Assembly (NCBI GenBank): GCA_907163225.1
Contig: OU015322.1
Location: forward strand, 1,899,001 to 1,963,000
DNA: 64,000 nt
Source: an uncultured Rhodocyclaceae bacterium
Lineage (GTDB): Bacteria > Pseudomonadota > Gammaproteobacteria > Burkholderiales > Rhodocyclaceae
Reading direction: 5' to 3'
Shown: piece after piece, positions 57,059 through 64,000 of the stretch
Layout of the letters: every line of letters starts with the position of its first letter
Position numbering within the stretch: position 1 is the first letter of the stretch
Translations under genes and position numbers: made by a program
Notes under the pieces: generated by a model
The model's database searches: none
What the model saw: only the letters and a program-made list of their open reading frames with translations
What the model was told of the DNA's origin: nothing

Positions 57059-57111
57059 ATCTCCTTTTGTTGCACCACTATCCATGCAGTCGAATTTTCC
57101 AAAGCTTCTTG

Positions 57112-57135
57112 AAAAATGGGCAAACGCCATTTTTT
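57112..57135 (+). terminator. Orphan intrinsic-terminator-like hairpin
   Basis: AAAAATGG, loop of 7, CCATTTTT and one more T. Looks like a weak bidirectional terminator, yet no gene ends here: maeB starts to the left and the MIP18-type gene starts 73 bases to the right. It could end a small RNA or be a regulatory leader structure. Confidence 0.45.
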
Positions 57136-57207
57136 GCTCCCTGCTAAATACGGCCCCGCACGCGCGATGCTAGGATGGCCGTCACCATTTTCTGAGCTCT
57201 CGCCCCA

Positions 57208-57534
57208 ATGACCGCTGTCCCCGATACCGAGCAAATTCGCAATGCCCTGCGTAACGTGGCTGATCCTGAAGTGGGTGCCAATATCGTTGATCTCGGGCTG
57301 GTTTACCGGATTGAAATCGCTGGCAGCCAGGTGTTGATCGAAATGACCATGACGTCGCCGGCCTGCCCGATGGGGGAGATGATCATCGACGACGCTTACG
57401 CCGAACTTGAGCGCATTTTGCCGGCAGACTGGCAGCCGGATATCCGCATCGTCTGGGAGCCACCTTGGGCGCCGTCGATGATGAGTGAGAAGTGCCGCCT
57501 GCGCCTGGGCTGGAACGAGGCGGACAGCCAGTAA
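57208..57534 (+). CDS. MIP18/DUF59 family iron-sulfur cluster assembly factor
   Basis: 108 residues. VPDTEQIRNALRNVADPEVG then ANIVDLGLVYRIEIAGSQVL is the DUF59 core (DPE, VDLGLVY); MTMTSPACPMGEMIIDDAYA near 49 holds the conserved cysteine found in SufT/PaaD-like proteins. The end WEPPWAPSMMSEKCRLRLGW resembles the short cytosolic members in denitrifiers. Stop is directly followed by the next ATG, so the next two genes form one operon with it. Confidence 0.88.
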   Translation: MTAVPDTEQIRNALRNVADPEVGANIVDLGLVYRIEIAGSQVLIEMTMTSPACPMGEMIIDDAYAELERILPADWQPDIRIVWEPPWAPSMMSEKCRLRLGWNEADSQ

Positions 57535-58602
57535 ATGGCTGAGTTGAAGCCAGGCGGTCGTTTGCCGCTCCTTTTTTTCGGCATGCTGTCGCTACTTGGT
57601 GGTGTCATGGCCGGGCTTGCGCGGCTCGGCTGGGACGTTCCCGGCCCCGCCATGCAAGCGGCCGGCGTGCATGGCCCGCTGATGATCACCGCCTTTTTCG
57701 GCACCGTCATCAGTCTCGAACGCGCCGTCGCCGTAGGCCGCAACTGGGCCTATCTGGCGCCCCTGGCTGCGGGCACCGGCGGCATTGCCTTGCTGTCCGG
57801 GGCGCCGCTCATCCTCGGGCAAGCGCTGGGTAGCCTGGCTGCGCTCGGCCTCATTGCCGCCAGCTTGGTGGCGCTCCGCCGCCAGGTTGCCGCCTTCACC
57901 ATCGTGTTGACGCTGGCTGCCGCTTGCTGGCTGGTCGGCAACCTGCTCTGGATCGCCACCGGTGATGTCAGCGCCGCCGTGGCTTGGTGGCTCCTGTTCC
58001 TCATCCTGACCATCGCGGGCGAGCGCCTGGAACTGACGCGCTTTCTGCCAACGCCGCCGCTGGCGCAAAAGCTGTTTGTTGCCATCGTCAGCCTGCTGCT
58101 GATCAGCGCGGCACTGGCGCTGGAACGGGTTTTTGCGGGTGGATTGCTAACCCTCGCCGTCTGGCTGCTTCGCTACGACATCGCCCGCCGCAACATCTCC
58201 ACCGCCGGGCTGACCCGCTTTATTGCCGCCTGCCTGCTGTCCGGCTATGCCTGGCTGGCGGCTGCCGGTTTGCTCGGGCTGGCCGGGGCTTTCACGCCCG
58301 GCCACGAATGGCGGGATGCAGCACTGCATGCGATTGGCCTAGGCTTCGTTTTTGCCATGGTTTTTGGCCATGCGCCGATTATTTTCCCGGCCGTCACCCG
58401 CATCAGGATTCCCTATCACCCGGCACTTTACCTGCCGCTCGCGCTGCTCCATCTGACGCTGGCGCTTCGGGTTTTCGGCGGCCTGACCGAGCAGGTCGAA
58501 CTCCGCCAAAATGCTGCGCTGTTGAACGGCCTGGCGCTTGTTGCCTTCATTGCAACCATCGTGACACTGGTGCGAAAAAGTCGCCCACGAGACGCCCAAT
58601 GA
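57535..58602 (+). CDS. Polytopic NnrS-like membrane protein
   Basis: 355 residues with about ten hydrophobic segments. His-bearing segments resemble those of NnrS proteins, which bind haem and copper and lessen nitric-oxide stress: AAGVHGPLMITAFFGTVISL near residue 41 and ALHAIGLGFVFAMVFGHAPI near 262, followed by IFPAVTRIRIPYHPALYL. Assignment is by layout and these histidines, not by a full match, so treat as NnrS-like. Lies between a Fe-S factor and a hemerythrin in one transcript, which supports a role in handling NO or damaged metal centres. Confidence 0.6.
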   Translation: MAELKPGGRLPLLFFGMLSLLGGVMAGLARLGWDVPGPAMQAAGVHGPLMITAFFGTVISLERAVAVGRNWAYLAPLAAGTGGIALLSGAPLILGQALGSLAALGLIAASLVALRRQVAAFTIVLTLAAACWLVGNLLWIATGDVSAAVAWWLLFLILTIAGERLELTRFLPTPPLAQKLFVAIVSLLLISAALALERVFAGGLLTLAVWLLRYDIARRNISTAGLTRFIAACLLSGYAWLAAAGLLGLAGAFTPGHEWRDAALHAIGLGFVFAMVFGHAPIIFPAVTRIRIPYHPALYLPLALLHLTLALRVFGGLTEQVELRQNAALLNGLALVAFIATIVTLVRKSRPRDAQ

Positions 58603-58991
58603 AACGTCATGCCGCCCTGCTGCAGTTGTCTCGCGAGCACCACACCGCGCTCAAACTGGCCCGGCAGGCGCGAATTGCCTGCGACGCCGGTGACGATGAC
58701 GGCATCGCCAAAGCCGCCCGGTTGATTCGAGCATCGTTTCCAATAGAACTGGAAGCGCATTTTCAAACCGAGGAGCAGGATTTGCTGCCGGCCATGGCCG
58801 CCCACGGCGAAATCGAACTGGTTCGCCGGACGCTGGCCGAACACGCTGAACTGCGCGAACTCAACTGTCGACTGGCCGAACCTGATCACGCAAGCCTCAG
58901 CCGCTTCGCGACCTTGCTCAGCGAGCACGTCCGTTTTGAAGAACGGGAACTGTTCGAAACGGCGCAAGCGCTGCTCTACCCGGAAGCTTGA
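58599..58991 (+). CDS. Hemerythrin-like HHE domain protein
   Basis: 130 residues, four-helix HHE domain expected to bind a di-iron centre. Likely ligands: LSREHHTALKLARQARI near residue 11, ELEAHFQTEEQDLLPAM near 53 (HxxxE), LAEHAELREL near 80 and LLSEHVRFEERELFETAQ near 108 (HxxFEExE). ATG overlaps the previous stop (ATGA). Such proteins repair or sense Fe-S damage (YtfE-like) or bind O2/NO. Convergent with the nuclease-like gene. Confidence 0.88.
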   Translation: MKRHAALLQLSREHHTALKLARQARIACDAGDDDGIAKAARLIRASFPIELEAHFQTEEQDLLPAMAAHGEIELVRRTLAEHAELRELNCRLAEPDHASLSRFATLLSEHVRFEERELFETAQALLYPEA

Positions 58992-59024
58992 ACGCGCAGG
59001 GCAACAGCAGGAAACTTCGCACTC

Positions 59025-59054
59025 CTGCGGTCAACGCGAAAATATCGGCAAATT
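59025..59054 (-). repeat. Dispersed element, variant copy (CGTTGACCG)
   Basis: Minus strand: AATTTGCCGATATTTTCGCG followed by TTGACCGCAG. Extended layout kept, core with C for G. Between convergent ends of the hemerythrin and the nuclease-like gene. Confidence 0.5.
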
Positions 59055-59125
59055 CCGCATGCCCAGCCGCCCGAGGCCGCCGAACCACCGCTACAGCCCG
59101 CCAATAACAGCAGGAAACTATCGGC

Positions 59126-60157
59126 TCACACCGCCTCAATCAATACCGACACGGGAAAATGGTCGCTGTAGCCGTCCAGATTGACGTTTTTTGCCGCATC
59201 CCCATACGGCAGGCCAAAACGGATCGGCCCCTCGCCCACCCGGTGGCTGACCGCCTTCGGGTAAGCCTCAATGCGCGCGCTGCCATCGACCACCCGTAAC
59301 CCACTTTTGCCGGTCAGCAAACCTCTTGAAACCATGATCTGGTCGAACACGCTGGCATCGCTGCCAAAATAAAGCGTGCCATTCAACAGGCGCTTCTTGC
59401 CGTTACGATCTGCAACCGTCTGCGTCATGTATTCCCAGGCAAAATTATAGAACTTGGCACTCTTCGCGCGCTGCACGTCGCCCTTGTCACGGCCGCCTTG
59501 GGCGTGAATGGTGATCGACTTGTCATACGGATCATCATTGAAATCACCCAGCACCACCACCGCCACATCGTCGCCCTTCTTTTCGCGAATGCGGTCATGC
59601 CAGTAAGCCAGCGTTTCACCCGCAGTGGCCCGGAATCCGGCTGAATACTCAGGGCCATCGCCAGTTGACGAGGAACGTGACGGCCAATGATTCGCCAGCG
59701 CCACGATCTGCTTGCCGGCAGCCGTCACGAAGGTAATTTGCGTGATGTCGCGCGTTCCCGTCCGTCGCATCACCCAGTGGGAAAACAACTCGCTGCGATT
59801 GGCCGTCAGCTGATTGGCATCGAACAGGAAAGCGGTATCGATCCCCCGCTGCTCCTGCGCCGCATCGACATGCACCAACTCGTACCGACGCCCGGGTAGC
59901 GCCTGATTCAGCCCATCAGCCAAGGCCTGCAAGGCAAACTGGTTTTCGACCTCGCACACGCCAAGAATGTCCGGGCCGGCACCAGCCTTCATCTGCCGGA
60001 TAATCGACACCAGTTGCGACACTTTCCGCCGGAACAAGGCATCGCTCCAGCCCCCCAGTTCCTTTTGCATGGCCTTGGCCACCCAGGGCTCCCGACCGGC
60101 GTAGCCTTCGGGTGCAAAAAGGTTTTCGAGATTCCAGAACGCGACGTGATAAGACAT
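59126..60157 (-). CDS. Endonuclease/exonuclease/phosphatase family protein
   Basis: DNase I-like fold, 343 residues. Active-site landmarks: YHVAFWNLENLFA near residue 3, ILGVCEVENQFALQALADGL near 68 (metal-binding Glu), ALANHWPSRSSS near 155 (His), VVVLGDFNDDPYDKSITI near 200 (GDFND) and YSDHFPVSVLI at the end (SDH). Substrate unknown: DNA, RNA, phosphoinositide or sugar phosphate all occur in the family. No signal peptide from the ATG at 60157; the longer in-frame start is not supported by a ribosome-binding site. Confidence 0.88.
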   Translation of the reverse strand: MSYHVAFWNLENLFAPEGYAGREPWVAKAMQKELGGWSDALFRRKVSQLVSIIRQMKAGAGPDILGVCEVENQFALQALADGLNQALPGRRYELVHVDAAQEQRGIDTAFLFDANQLTANRSELFSHWVMRRTGTRDITQITFVTAAGKQIVALANHWPSRSSSTGDGPEYSAGFRATAGETLAYWHDRIREKKGDDVAVVVLGDFNDDPYDKSITIHAQGGRDKGDVQRAKSAKFYNFAWEYMTQTVADRNGKKRLLNGTLYFGSDASVFDQIMVSRGLLTGKSGLRVVDGSARIEAYPKAVSHRVGEGPIRFGLPYGDAAKNVNLDGYSDHFPVSVLIEAV

Positions 60158-60273
60158 GTGGGCAGGCTCCGTGGAGAAAGAAAACAGCTCTGACGGTTGG
60201 TCACGAAAAACACGGCCCCCGGCCAACCGCAACAATTCAATGTGGCTTGGCGAAACCACACGCATCTGTCCAG

Positions 60274-60300
60274 TCTATAAAGCAAGCTGCAGAATTACAA
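60274..60300 (-). promoter_or_regulatory. Candidate promoter for the nuclease-like gene
   Basis: Minus strand TTGTAA (60295-60300), 15-base spacer, TATAGA (60274-60279), in the 179-base gap before the gene. Spacer is shorter than ideal, so weak. Confidence 0.3.
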
Positions 60301-60336
60301 AGTCATTTTCATCGAAGACCTGAGAGCCACCTGAAC

Positions 60337-60732
60337 TTACCGGACTTTTCGGAAATCCGTGGTGCTCCCGTCCAGCTCCTTCAGGCTAAACGCCTCGGGC
60401 GTCACCGCAAGCACCGGGTTGGGGTCATCCATGAGCCTGCCGTCCTGCTTGACGCTCCAGATAATTTTCTTGTCTTCGTATCGCCAAAGGCCGTACTGGA
60501 GAACGGTGCCGTCGTCTTTGCGGATTTCCCACTCGCCGTTGTCAGCCAGATAAATGGGGGTGACGGCACGGGAGGACTGCCATTTGCCGACAAAATCCCG
60601 CTCGCTGACTGCCTTTTTGCACGCCACCAAACCCTGGAAAAGCAGGCCGATGAACAAGGCCGTGAAAAACACCCGTCGGTGCTGCTCGGGAATAAACCGT
60701 GGACAAGAAAGATCGCGAAAGCTTGCAGCCAT
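60337..60732 (-). CDS. Small putative lipoprotein
   Basis: 131 residues. Basic N-region, hydrophobic stretch VFFTALFIGLLFQGLVAC ending in a lipobox-like LVAC near residue 38, then a soluble domain with DFVGKWQSSRAVTPIYLADN and WEIRKDDGTVLQYGLWRYED, resembling a small beta-barrel substrate-sensing lipoprotein. Function unknown. The ATG overlaps the stop of the J-like gene by one base (TAATG), so the two are co-translated and may work together at the membrane. Confidence 0.75.
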   Translation of the reverse strand: MAASFRDLSCPRFIPEQHRRVFFTALFIGLLFQGLVACKKAVSERDFVGKWQSSRAVTPIYLADNGEWEIRKDDGTVLQYGLWRYEDKKIIWSVKQDGRLMDDPNPVLAVTPEAFSLKELDGSTTDFRKVR

Positions 60733-61520
60733 TACTCGCCCGACATGCTGGGCCGTGAGCGAAAGCGGTTGATTTCCTGTTCCCGGCGCCAGCGTTCGGA
60801 TTCCTTCTCGGCCCGTTCCTTTTCTTCCTTCTGGCGAACGGCCTCCGCCTTGGCCAACTCGAGCTCCCGCTCGGCGCGCTGGTTGTTGGCTGTAACCTCA
60901 GCCCCAAGGCGTCGCGACTCCTCCTCGAAACGCTTCAGGCGGCGCTCTTCCTCTTCCTGAAGACGAAGCTTCTGAGCCTCGTCGCGCGTTGCCTGCTCCT
61001 TGTTCCGCATGTCAGCCAGCAACAATTCAGCCTCGGCCCGACTCGCTGCCCGAATACCGTGGGTCTGGTAAAACTCCTGAAGATAGGCCTTCTCGGCCAT
61101 CGGCGCAGTCACATCGGCACCAACCATGGCCTTGGATCGCTGATAGGCCATGAACATGACGCTCAGCTGCATGACCATGCCGAAAATCATCAGTCCGGCA
61201 ATGATCGTCAGCAATCGTCGGATTGGGCTCCATTTCTCCGCCGCCAGTGCCGCTTCAGCATGGAGCATGGTATCCAGCTGGCTTGGGCGCTCGCCGCGCA
61301 TGGCCAGCCCCGCATCGTAATCAGAGCGGCGCGACGGGCTGGAAAGCACCTCGTAGGCTTGCTTGAGCAATTTTTTCTGGAACTCGGCCTCAGCCTTTTG
61401 TTCAGGACTTTCGCCGATAGCCTGGTCGCGCGAAATTTGCGTAAAAGCCGCGCTTATCTCTGCCAGATCGGCATGCTGCGAAACGCCCAGCAAATCGTAG
61501 TAAGTCGCGCCCTGCTTCAT
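60732..61520 (-). CDS. Membrane-anchored J-domain-like protein lacking HPD
   Basis: 262 residues. N-terminus MKQGATYYDLLGVSQHADLA and LLKQAYEVLSSPSRRSDYDA outline a J domain, but the helix II-III loop reads SRDQAIGES where active J domains have HPD, so stimulation of Hsp70 is doubtful. One membrane segment near residue 108 (IIAGLMIFGMVMQLSVMFMA) and a long charged coiled coil from about 165 to the end, rich in Glu, Arg and Lys (LRLQEEEERRLKRFEEESRR). ATG at 61520 is the family-like start. Confidence 0.8.
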   Translation of the reverse strand: MKQGATYYDLLGVSQHADLAEISAAFTQISRDQAIGESPEQKAEAEFQKKLLKQAYEVLSSPSRRSDYDAGLAMRGERPSQLDTMLHAEAALAAEKWSPIRRLLTIIAGLMIFGMVMQLSVMFMAYQRSKAMVGADVTAPMAEKAYLQEFYQTHGIRAASRAEAELLLADMRNKEQATRDEAQKLRLQEEEERRLKRFEEESRRLGAEVTANNQRAERELELAKAEAVRQKEEKERAEKESERWRREQEINRFRSRPSMSGE

Positions 61521-61721
61521 GAAAAATATATTTCTGCCGAAACCAGCCGCAAAGCATAGCAAACTCGACTATTCGAGGGCAATTTCCCCAAACAGCGACA
61601 GGTAGTCATCACGCAGAATCAACGAGCCTTCACGGCTTAAATTTCGTCCGAAATTACCTAGGATTCAATAACGCCGACAGCGAAGCCCATTGGCCACTGA
61701 GCAGGATTGAAATTTCAGACG

Positions 61722-61753
61722 AAAAAAGCCCCGGCAGGAATCCCTCCGGGGCT
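61722..61753 (-). terminator. Intrinsic terminator of the HU gene
   Basis: Minus strand AGCCCCGG, 11-base loop, CCGGGGCT followed by six T. Lies 18 bases after the HU stop. The remaining 200 bases up to the J-like gene start hold no open frame of note. Confidence 0.92.
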
Positions 61754-61770
61754 GTGCGTGGCGCGATGAA

Positions 61771-62049
61771 TTACTTCTTGGCGACAGCAGCCTTGAAGTT
61801 GGCACCAGCCGTGAATTTCGGCACGATGGTTGCAGCGATCGACAGCTTTTCGCCGGTCTTCGGGTTTTTGCCTTCGCGAGCGGCGCGGGCCGAAGCCTTG
61901 AAGCTGCCGAAACCGATCAGGGAGACAGCGTCGCCGCTGGCAACGGCACCAACGATAGCGCCGAGAACGGCGTCCAGCGCCTTGGCTGCATCAACCTTGG
62001 TGAGATCCGCTTCAGCGGCGATAGCATCAATCAGTTCGGACTTGTTCAT
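61771..62049 (-). CDS. hupB: HU family DNA-binding protein
   Basis: Nucleoid protein of 92 residues, dimeric DNA-bending fold. MNKSELIDAIAAEADLTKVD is the HU N-terminus; VSLIGFGSFKASARAAREGK near 44 and NPKTGEKLSIAATIVPKFTA near 62 cover the beta-arm region with the conserved RxGRNPxTG (here AREGKNPKTG). The C-terminus FKAAVAKK is usual. AAGGA lies upstream of the ATG; own terminator downstream, so monocistronic and probably strongly expressed. Confidence 0.96.
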   Translation of the reverse strand: MNKSELIDAIAAEADLTKVDAAKALDAVLGAIVGAVASGDAVSLIGFGSFKASARAAREGKNPKTGEKLSIAATIVPKFTAGANFKAAVAKK

Positions 62050-62504
62050 GTGTGTTCCTTGAGTTGTAAAAAACGTGCTCAGGGTGGGAAGAGTTCCGAA
62101 CACCCTTGAAGGAGCGCAATTCTAAGACCATTAGGACGAAAGCGCGAACTCTCATCGCAACTTTTGCGAGCAGCCAAACGCCCCCGATGCCTTCAAACAC
62201 CGTGAAAACTGAAAATACCGACCCAATATTTCATTCGCGTGACATACCAAAAATGCGATGCGCGGGGATTCAAATTCAAGGGGACTGTCCAGCCAGTGAA
62301 CCAGGCGCTCTCAAATGTGACCATAAGAAGTCACTCGATCTACAGATTTTTACAATTCATGCCAACGCGGTGACCCACGGCAGAGCGCGGGATTGCGGGC
62401 TATCGCTTTCCATGCTGCATAAATCTATGCCTTTCGCTATATTTTTCAGAAGCTTGCATTTCACTACGATGCAGTGCAACAAAAAGCCGAATTAGGGGAT
62501 TGCA
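62050..62504. other. Intergenic stretch, no gene recognised
   Basis: 455 bases, noticeably richer in A+T than its surroundings, between the divergent HU gene and a small frame. A 129-codon frame on the plus strand reads without any familiar motif and is not called. It should contain the HU promoter (a TAGAAT near 62117-62122 on the minus strand is a possible -10). Confidence 0.5.
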
Positions 62505-62711
62505 ATGCAAGCACAGAGAAAAGCAGCCAAATCGAGCAACATTCAGCTTCATCGCGCGCCGCGTCCGGAATACGTCGCCGCCATCCGTTACCCGGACGGC
62601 CGCCGCGACATGTTCCACATCCGCAACGCGGACAATTTCGCTGATGCTCGCGAGCTGGTCATCTCCGAAGTCGGCGACGTGCTTTCGGTGATGATCGCGC
62701 TACGCCACTGA
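62505..62711 (+). CDS. Small hypothetical protein
   Basis: 68 residues: MQAQRKAAKSSNIQLHRAPR, then YVAAIRYPDGRRDMFHIRNA and an acidic end ISEVGDVLSVMIALRH. GGGG lies 7 bases before the ATG, and codon use looks normal for the region. Regular alternation suggests a small beta-alpha fold. No family recognised; convergent with hypE, 5 bases from its stop. Confidence 0.55.
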   Translation: MQAQRKAAKSSNIQLHRAPRPEYVAAIRYPDGRRDMFHIRNADNFADARELVISEVGDVLSVMIALRH

Positions 62712-62716
62712 TCGCT

Positions 62717-63769
62717 TCAGCAAATCCGCGGCAGTTGCTCACCACTCAACCAGTCCACGATGCGCTTGCCGCCGAAGGCGGTCGTCATCTGGACAAAATG
62801 ATGGGCATCTTCATGCACCCGGCCGACAATGGCAGCCTCTGCCCCCAACGGGTGGGCGCGCATCGCAGCTAATAGTTTTCCGGCATCCTGTTCGGCGCAG
62901 ATCGCCACTAGTTTGCCTTCATTGGCCACATAAAGCGGGTCCAATCCCAGAAACTCGCAAGCTGCGTTAACCGCCGGCTTCACAGGTAGATCCTCCTCCT
63001 GCAGCATCATGCCGACGCCGGATTGCCGGGCAATCTCGTTCAATGTCGTCGCCAACCCGCCCCGCGTCGGGTCGCGCAGGACATGAATATCGGCGCCACT
63101 GAGCCGCATCGCCTCGATCAAGCCATGCAGCGCCGCCGTGTCGGAGACAATGGGCGACTCAAAACCAAGGCTCTCACGCGCCGCCATGATCGCCATGCCG
63201 TGATCGCCCAGCGTGCCAGAGACCAGAATCGAATCGCCCGGCCTGGCATACCGACCGGACAATTCCCGGCCCGGCGCAACAACGCCGATACCGGTCGTGG
63301 TGATAAATACGCCATCGCCCTTGCCGCGTTCGACCACTTTGGTGTCGCCAGTCACGATCGGCACGCCCGCCTCTCTGGCTGCAGACGCCATACTCTGCAC
63401 GATCAGCGCAAGATCGGAGAGCTTGAACCCTTCTTCAAGAATGAAGCCGGCAGACAGGTAAAGCGGCTTGGCCCCCATCACGGCTACGTCGTTGATCGTG
63501 CCGTGCACTGACAGGCAGCCGATATCGCCACCCGGAAAGAACAGCGGTGAAACCACGTGAGAATCGGTCGCCATGACCAGGCGCCCGTCGCCCGCAGCCG
63601 GCAGCAGCGCACCATCGTCGCCTTGCGCCAGGTATTCGTTGCCAAGGTATTTCGCAAACAGCTCTTCGATCAGCTGCGCCATCGCCCGCCCACCGGCGCC
63701 ATGCGCCATGTCGATGCGGCCATGCCGGATATCGAGCGGGCGGACGTAGTTTTTCCGTGCTTCAGACAT
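62717..63769 (-). CDS. hypE: Hydrogenase expression/formation protein HypE
   Basis: Dehydrates the thiocarboxamide on its own C-terminal Cys to thiocyanate, giving the CN ligands of NiFe hydrogenase. 350 residues, PurM-like fold. IDMAHGAGGRAMAQLIEELF near residue 19, VMATDSHVVSPLFFPGGDIG near 65, NDVAVMGAKPLYLSAGFILE near 93, LRDPTRGGLATTLNEIARQS near 237, and the essential C-terminal motif PRIC with the terminal cysteine intact. The ATG overlaps the hypD stop by 8 bases. Confidence 0.96.
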   Translation of the reverse strand: MSEARKNYVRPLDIRHGRIDMAHGAGGRAMAQLIEELFAKYLGNEYLAQGDDGALLPAAGDGRLVMATDSHVVSPLFFPGGDIGCLSVHGTINDVAVMGAKPLYLSAGFILEEGFKLSDLALIVQSMASAAREAGVPIVTGDTKVVERGKGDGVFITTTGIGVVAPGRELSGRYARPGDSILVSGTLGDHGMAIMAARESLGFESPIVSDTAALHGLIEAMRLSGADIHVLRDPTRGGLATTLNEIARQSGVGMMLQEEDLPVKPAVNAACEFLGLDPLYVANEGKLVAICAEQDAGKLLAAMRAHPLGAEAAIVGRVHEDAHHFVQMTTAFGGKRIVDWLSGEQLPRIC

Positions 63770-64000
63770 CCTTGTAGCGTCCGTAGCTGTAGTGTGCGGC
63801 GCAGGCACCCTCCGAGGAAACCATGCACGAGCCAATGGGGTTCTCCGGCGTGCACACCGTCCCGAAAATCTTGCAGTCCTGCGGCCGCTTGACCCCGCGC
63901 AGGATCGCCCCGCACTCGCAAGCTGTGTGATCGGGTACCGACTGATAATCAAGCGAAAAACGCTTTTCGGCGTCAAATTCGGCAAATTGGCTGCGAATGC
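63762..64000 (-). CDS. hypD: HypD, hydrogenase maturation protein (C-terminal part; 5' end outside)
   Basis: The last 79 codons are in the window. The product ends DHTACECGAILRGVKRPQDC and then KIFGTVCTPENPIGSCMVSS and HYSYGRYKDV, the cysteine-rich C-terminus that holds the 4Fe-4S cluster of HypD, a scaffold with HypC for building Fe(CN)2CO. Followed by hypE in the usual hypD-hypE order. Confidence 0.95.
   Translation of the reverse strand, partial: IRSQFAEFDAEKRFSLDYQSVPDHTACECGAILRGVKRPQDCKIFGTVCTPENPIGSCMVSSEGACAAHYSYGRYKDV

Larger units (their letters stand above)
56789..57207. other. Intergenic stretch with a repeat copy and an orphan hairpin
   Basis: 419 bases between the divergent maeB and the MIP18-type gene. 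No open frame here looks coding. It holds maeB promoter territory, a dispersed-element copy at 57027-57058 and a terminator-like hairpin at 57112-57135. No FNR/DNR-type TTGAT-N4-ATCAA site was seen in front of 57208. Confidence 0.6.

Noticed and set aside
57984-58598. Long N-terminal extension of the hemerythrin frame
   Set aside because: It runs out of frame through the conserved-looking membrane protein; the ATG at 58599 overlaps its stop in a standard ATGA junction.
62106-62495. 129-codon plus-strand frame upstream of the small hypothetical gene
   Set aside because: No ribosome-binding site, no motif, unusual composition and many rare-looking residues; treated as non-coding.

Overview
The window reads as a chromosomal stretch of a betaproteobacterium of the Rhodocyclales, most like Dechloromonas/Azonexus. 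That placement is inferred from gene content and order (pilTU next to yggS-proC-yggT-yggU, pyrX-pyrB-pyrR-ruvX-yqgE, a pilGHIJ-chpA cluster, aroQ-accB-accC-prmA, an olsBA-like pair, hyp genes), from roughly 60% G+C, and from dense coding with many 1-11 base overlaps. No search was run. There is no prophage, insertion sequence, tRNA, rRNA or CRISPR array. Almost everything is housekeeping.

Layout. 1-2215: twitching motors pilU and pilT. 2272-4593: yggS-proC-yggT-yggU. 4743-8436: pyrimidine operon (pseudo-dihydroorotase pyrX, pyrB, pyrR) with ruvX and yqgE. 8474-9886: DNA photolyase. 9942-18800: Pil-Chp chemosensory operon pilG-pilH-pilI-pilJ-chpA. 18994-22103: thiD-thiE-hemL-gdx. 22157-29696: mgtE, mtgA, a wrecked aroE, a TonB-like protein, an RNB exonuclease, an esterase, uppP and a YkgJ-type protein. 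29814-32460: a Spy-like periplasmic protein and a lone Schlafen-type helicase with a nuclease-like N-terminus. 32553-34630: thiC under a TPP riboswitch. 34754-39296: periplasmic carbonic anhydrase, a TetR regulator with a large palindrome over its start, pcm, rhodanese, tolC. 39262-46846: LPS and envelope genes (waaA, waaC, UDP-glucuronate epimerase, glmS, apaH, ornithine-lipid-type acyltransferases). 46941-54422: PfkB kinase, a zinc-ribbon protein carrying a 32-unit hexanucleotide repeat, prmA, accC, accB, aroQ, a nucleotidyltransferase-like protein, mpl. 54512-56788: malic enzyme. 57208-58991: a three-gene cluster (MIP18-type Fe-S factor, NnrS-like membrane protein, hemerythrin) that looks like nitrosative-stress or metal-centre maintenance. 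59126-62049: nuclease-like protein, lipoprotein, degenerate J protein, HU. 62717-64000: hypE and the end of hypD, implying a NiFe hydrogenase.

How it fits together: type IV pilus motors and their sensory array, cell-wall and LPS supply (uppP, mtgA, mpl, glmS, waaA, waaC), fatty-acid initiation (accBC), thiamine synthesis (thiC, thiD, thiE), shikimate pathway (aroQ intact, aroE broken here) and a facultative, possibly denitrifying and hydrogen-using, lifestyle.

Most notable beyond the genes: (1) a dispersed short DNA motif centred on GGTTGACCG, with 15 exact cores on both strands and an extended T-rich form of about 30 bases, often between convergent gene ends; (2) aroE destroyed by about 550 bp of unlike sequence plus small indels, either a real pseudogene or an assembly fault; (3) the Schlafen-type helicase/nuclease; (4) the hexanucleotide repeat; (5) a perfect 16-base palindrome covering the tetR start codon.
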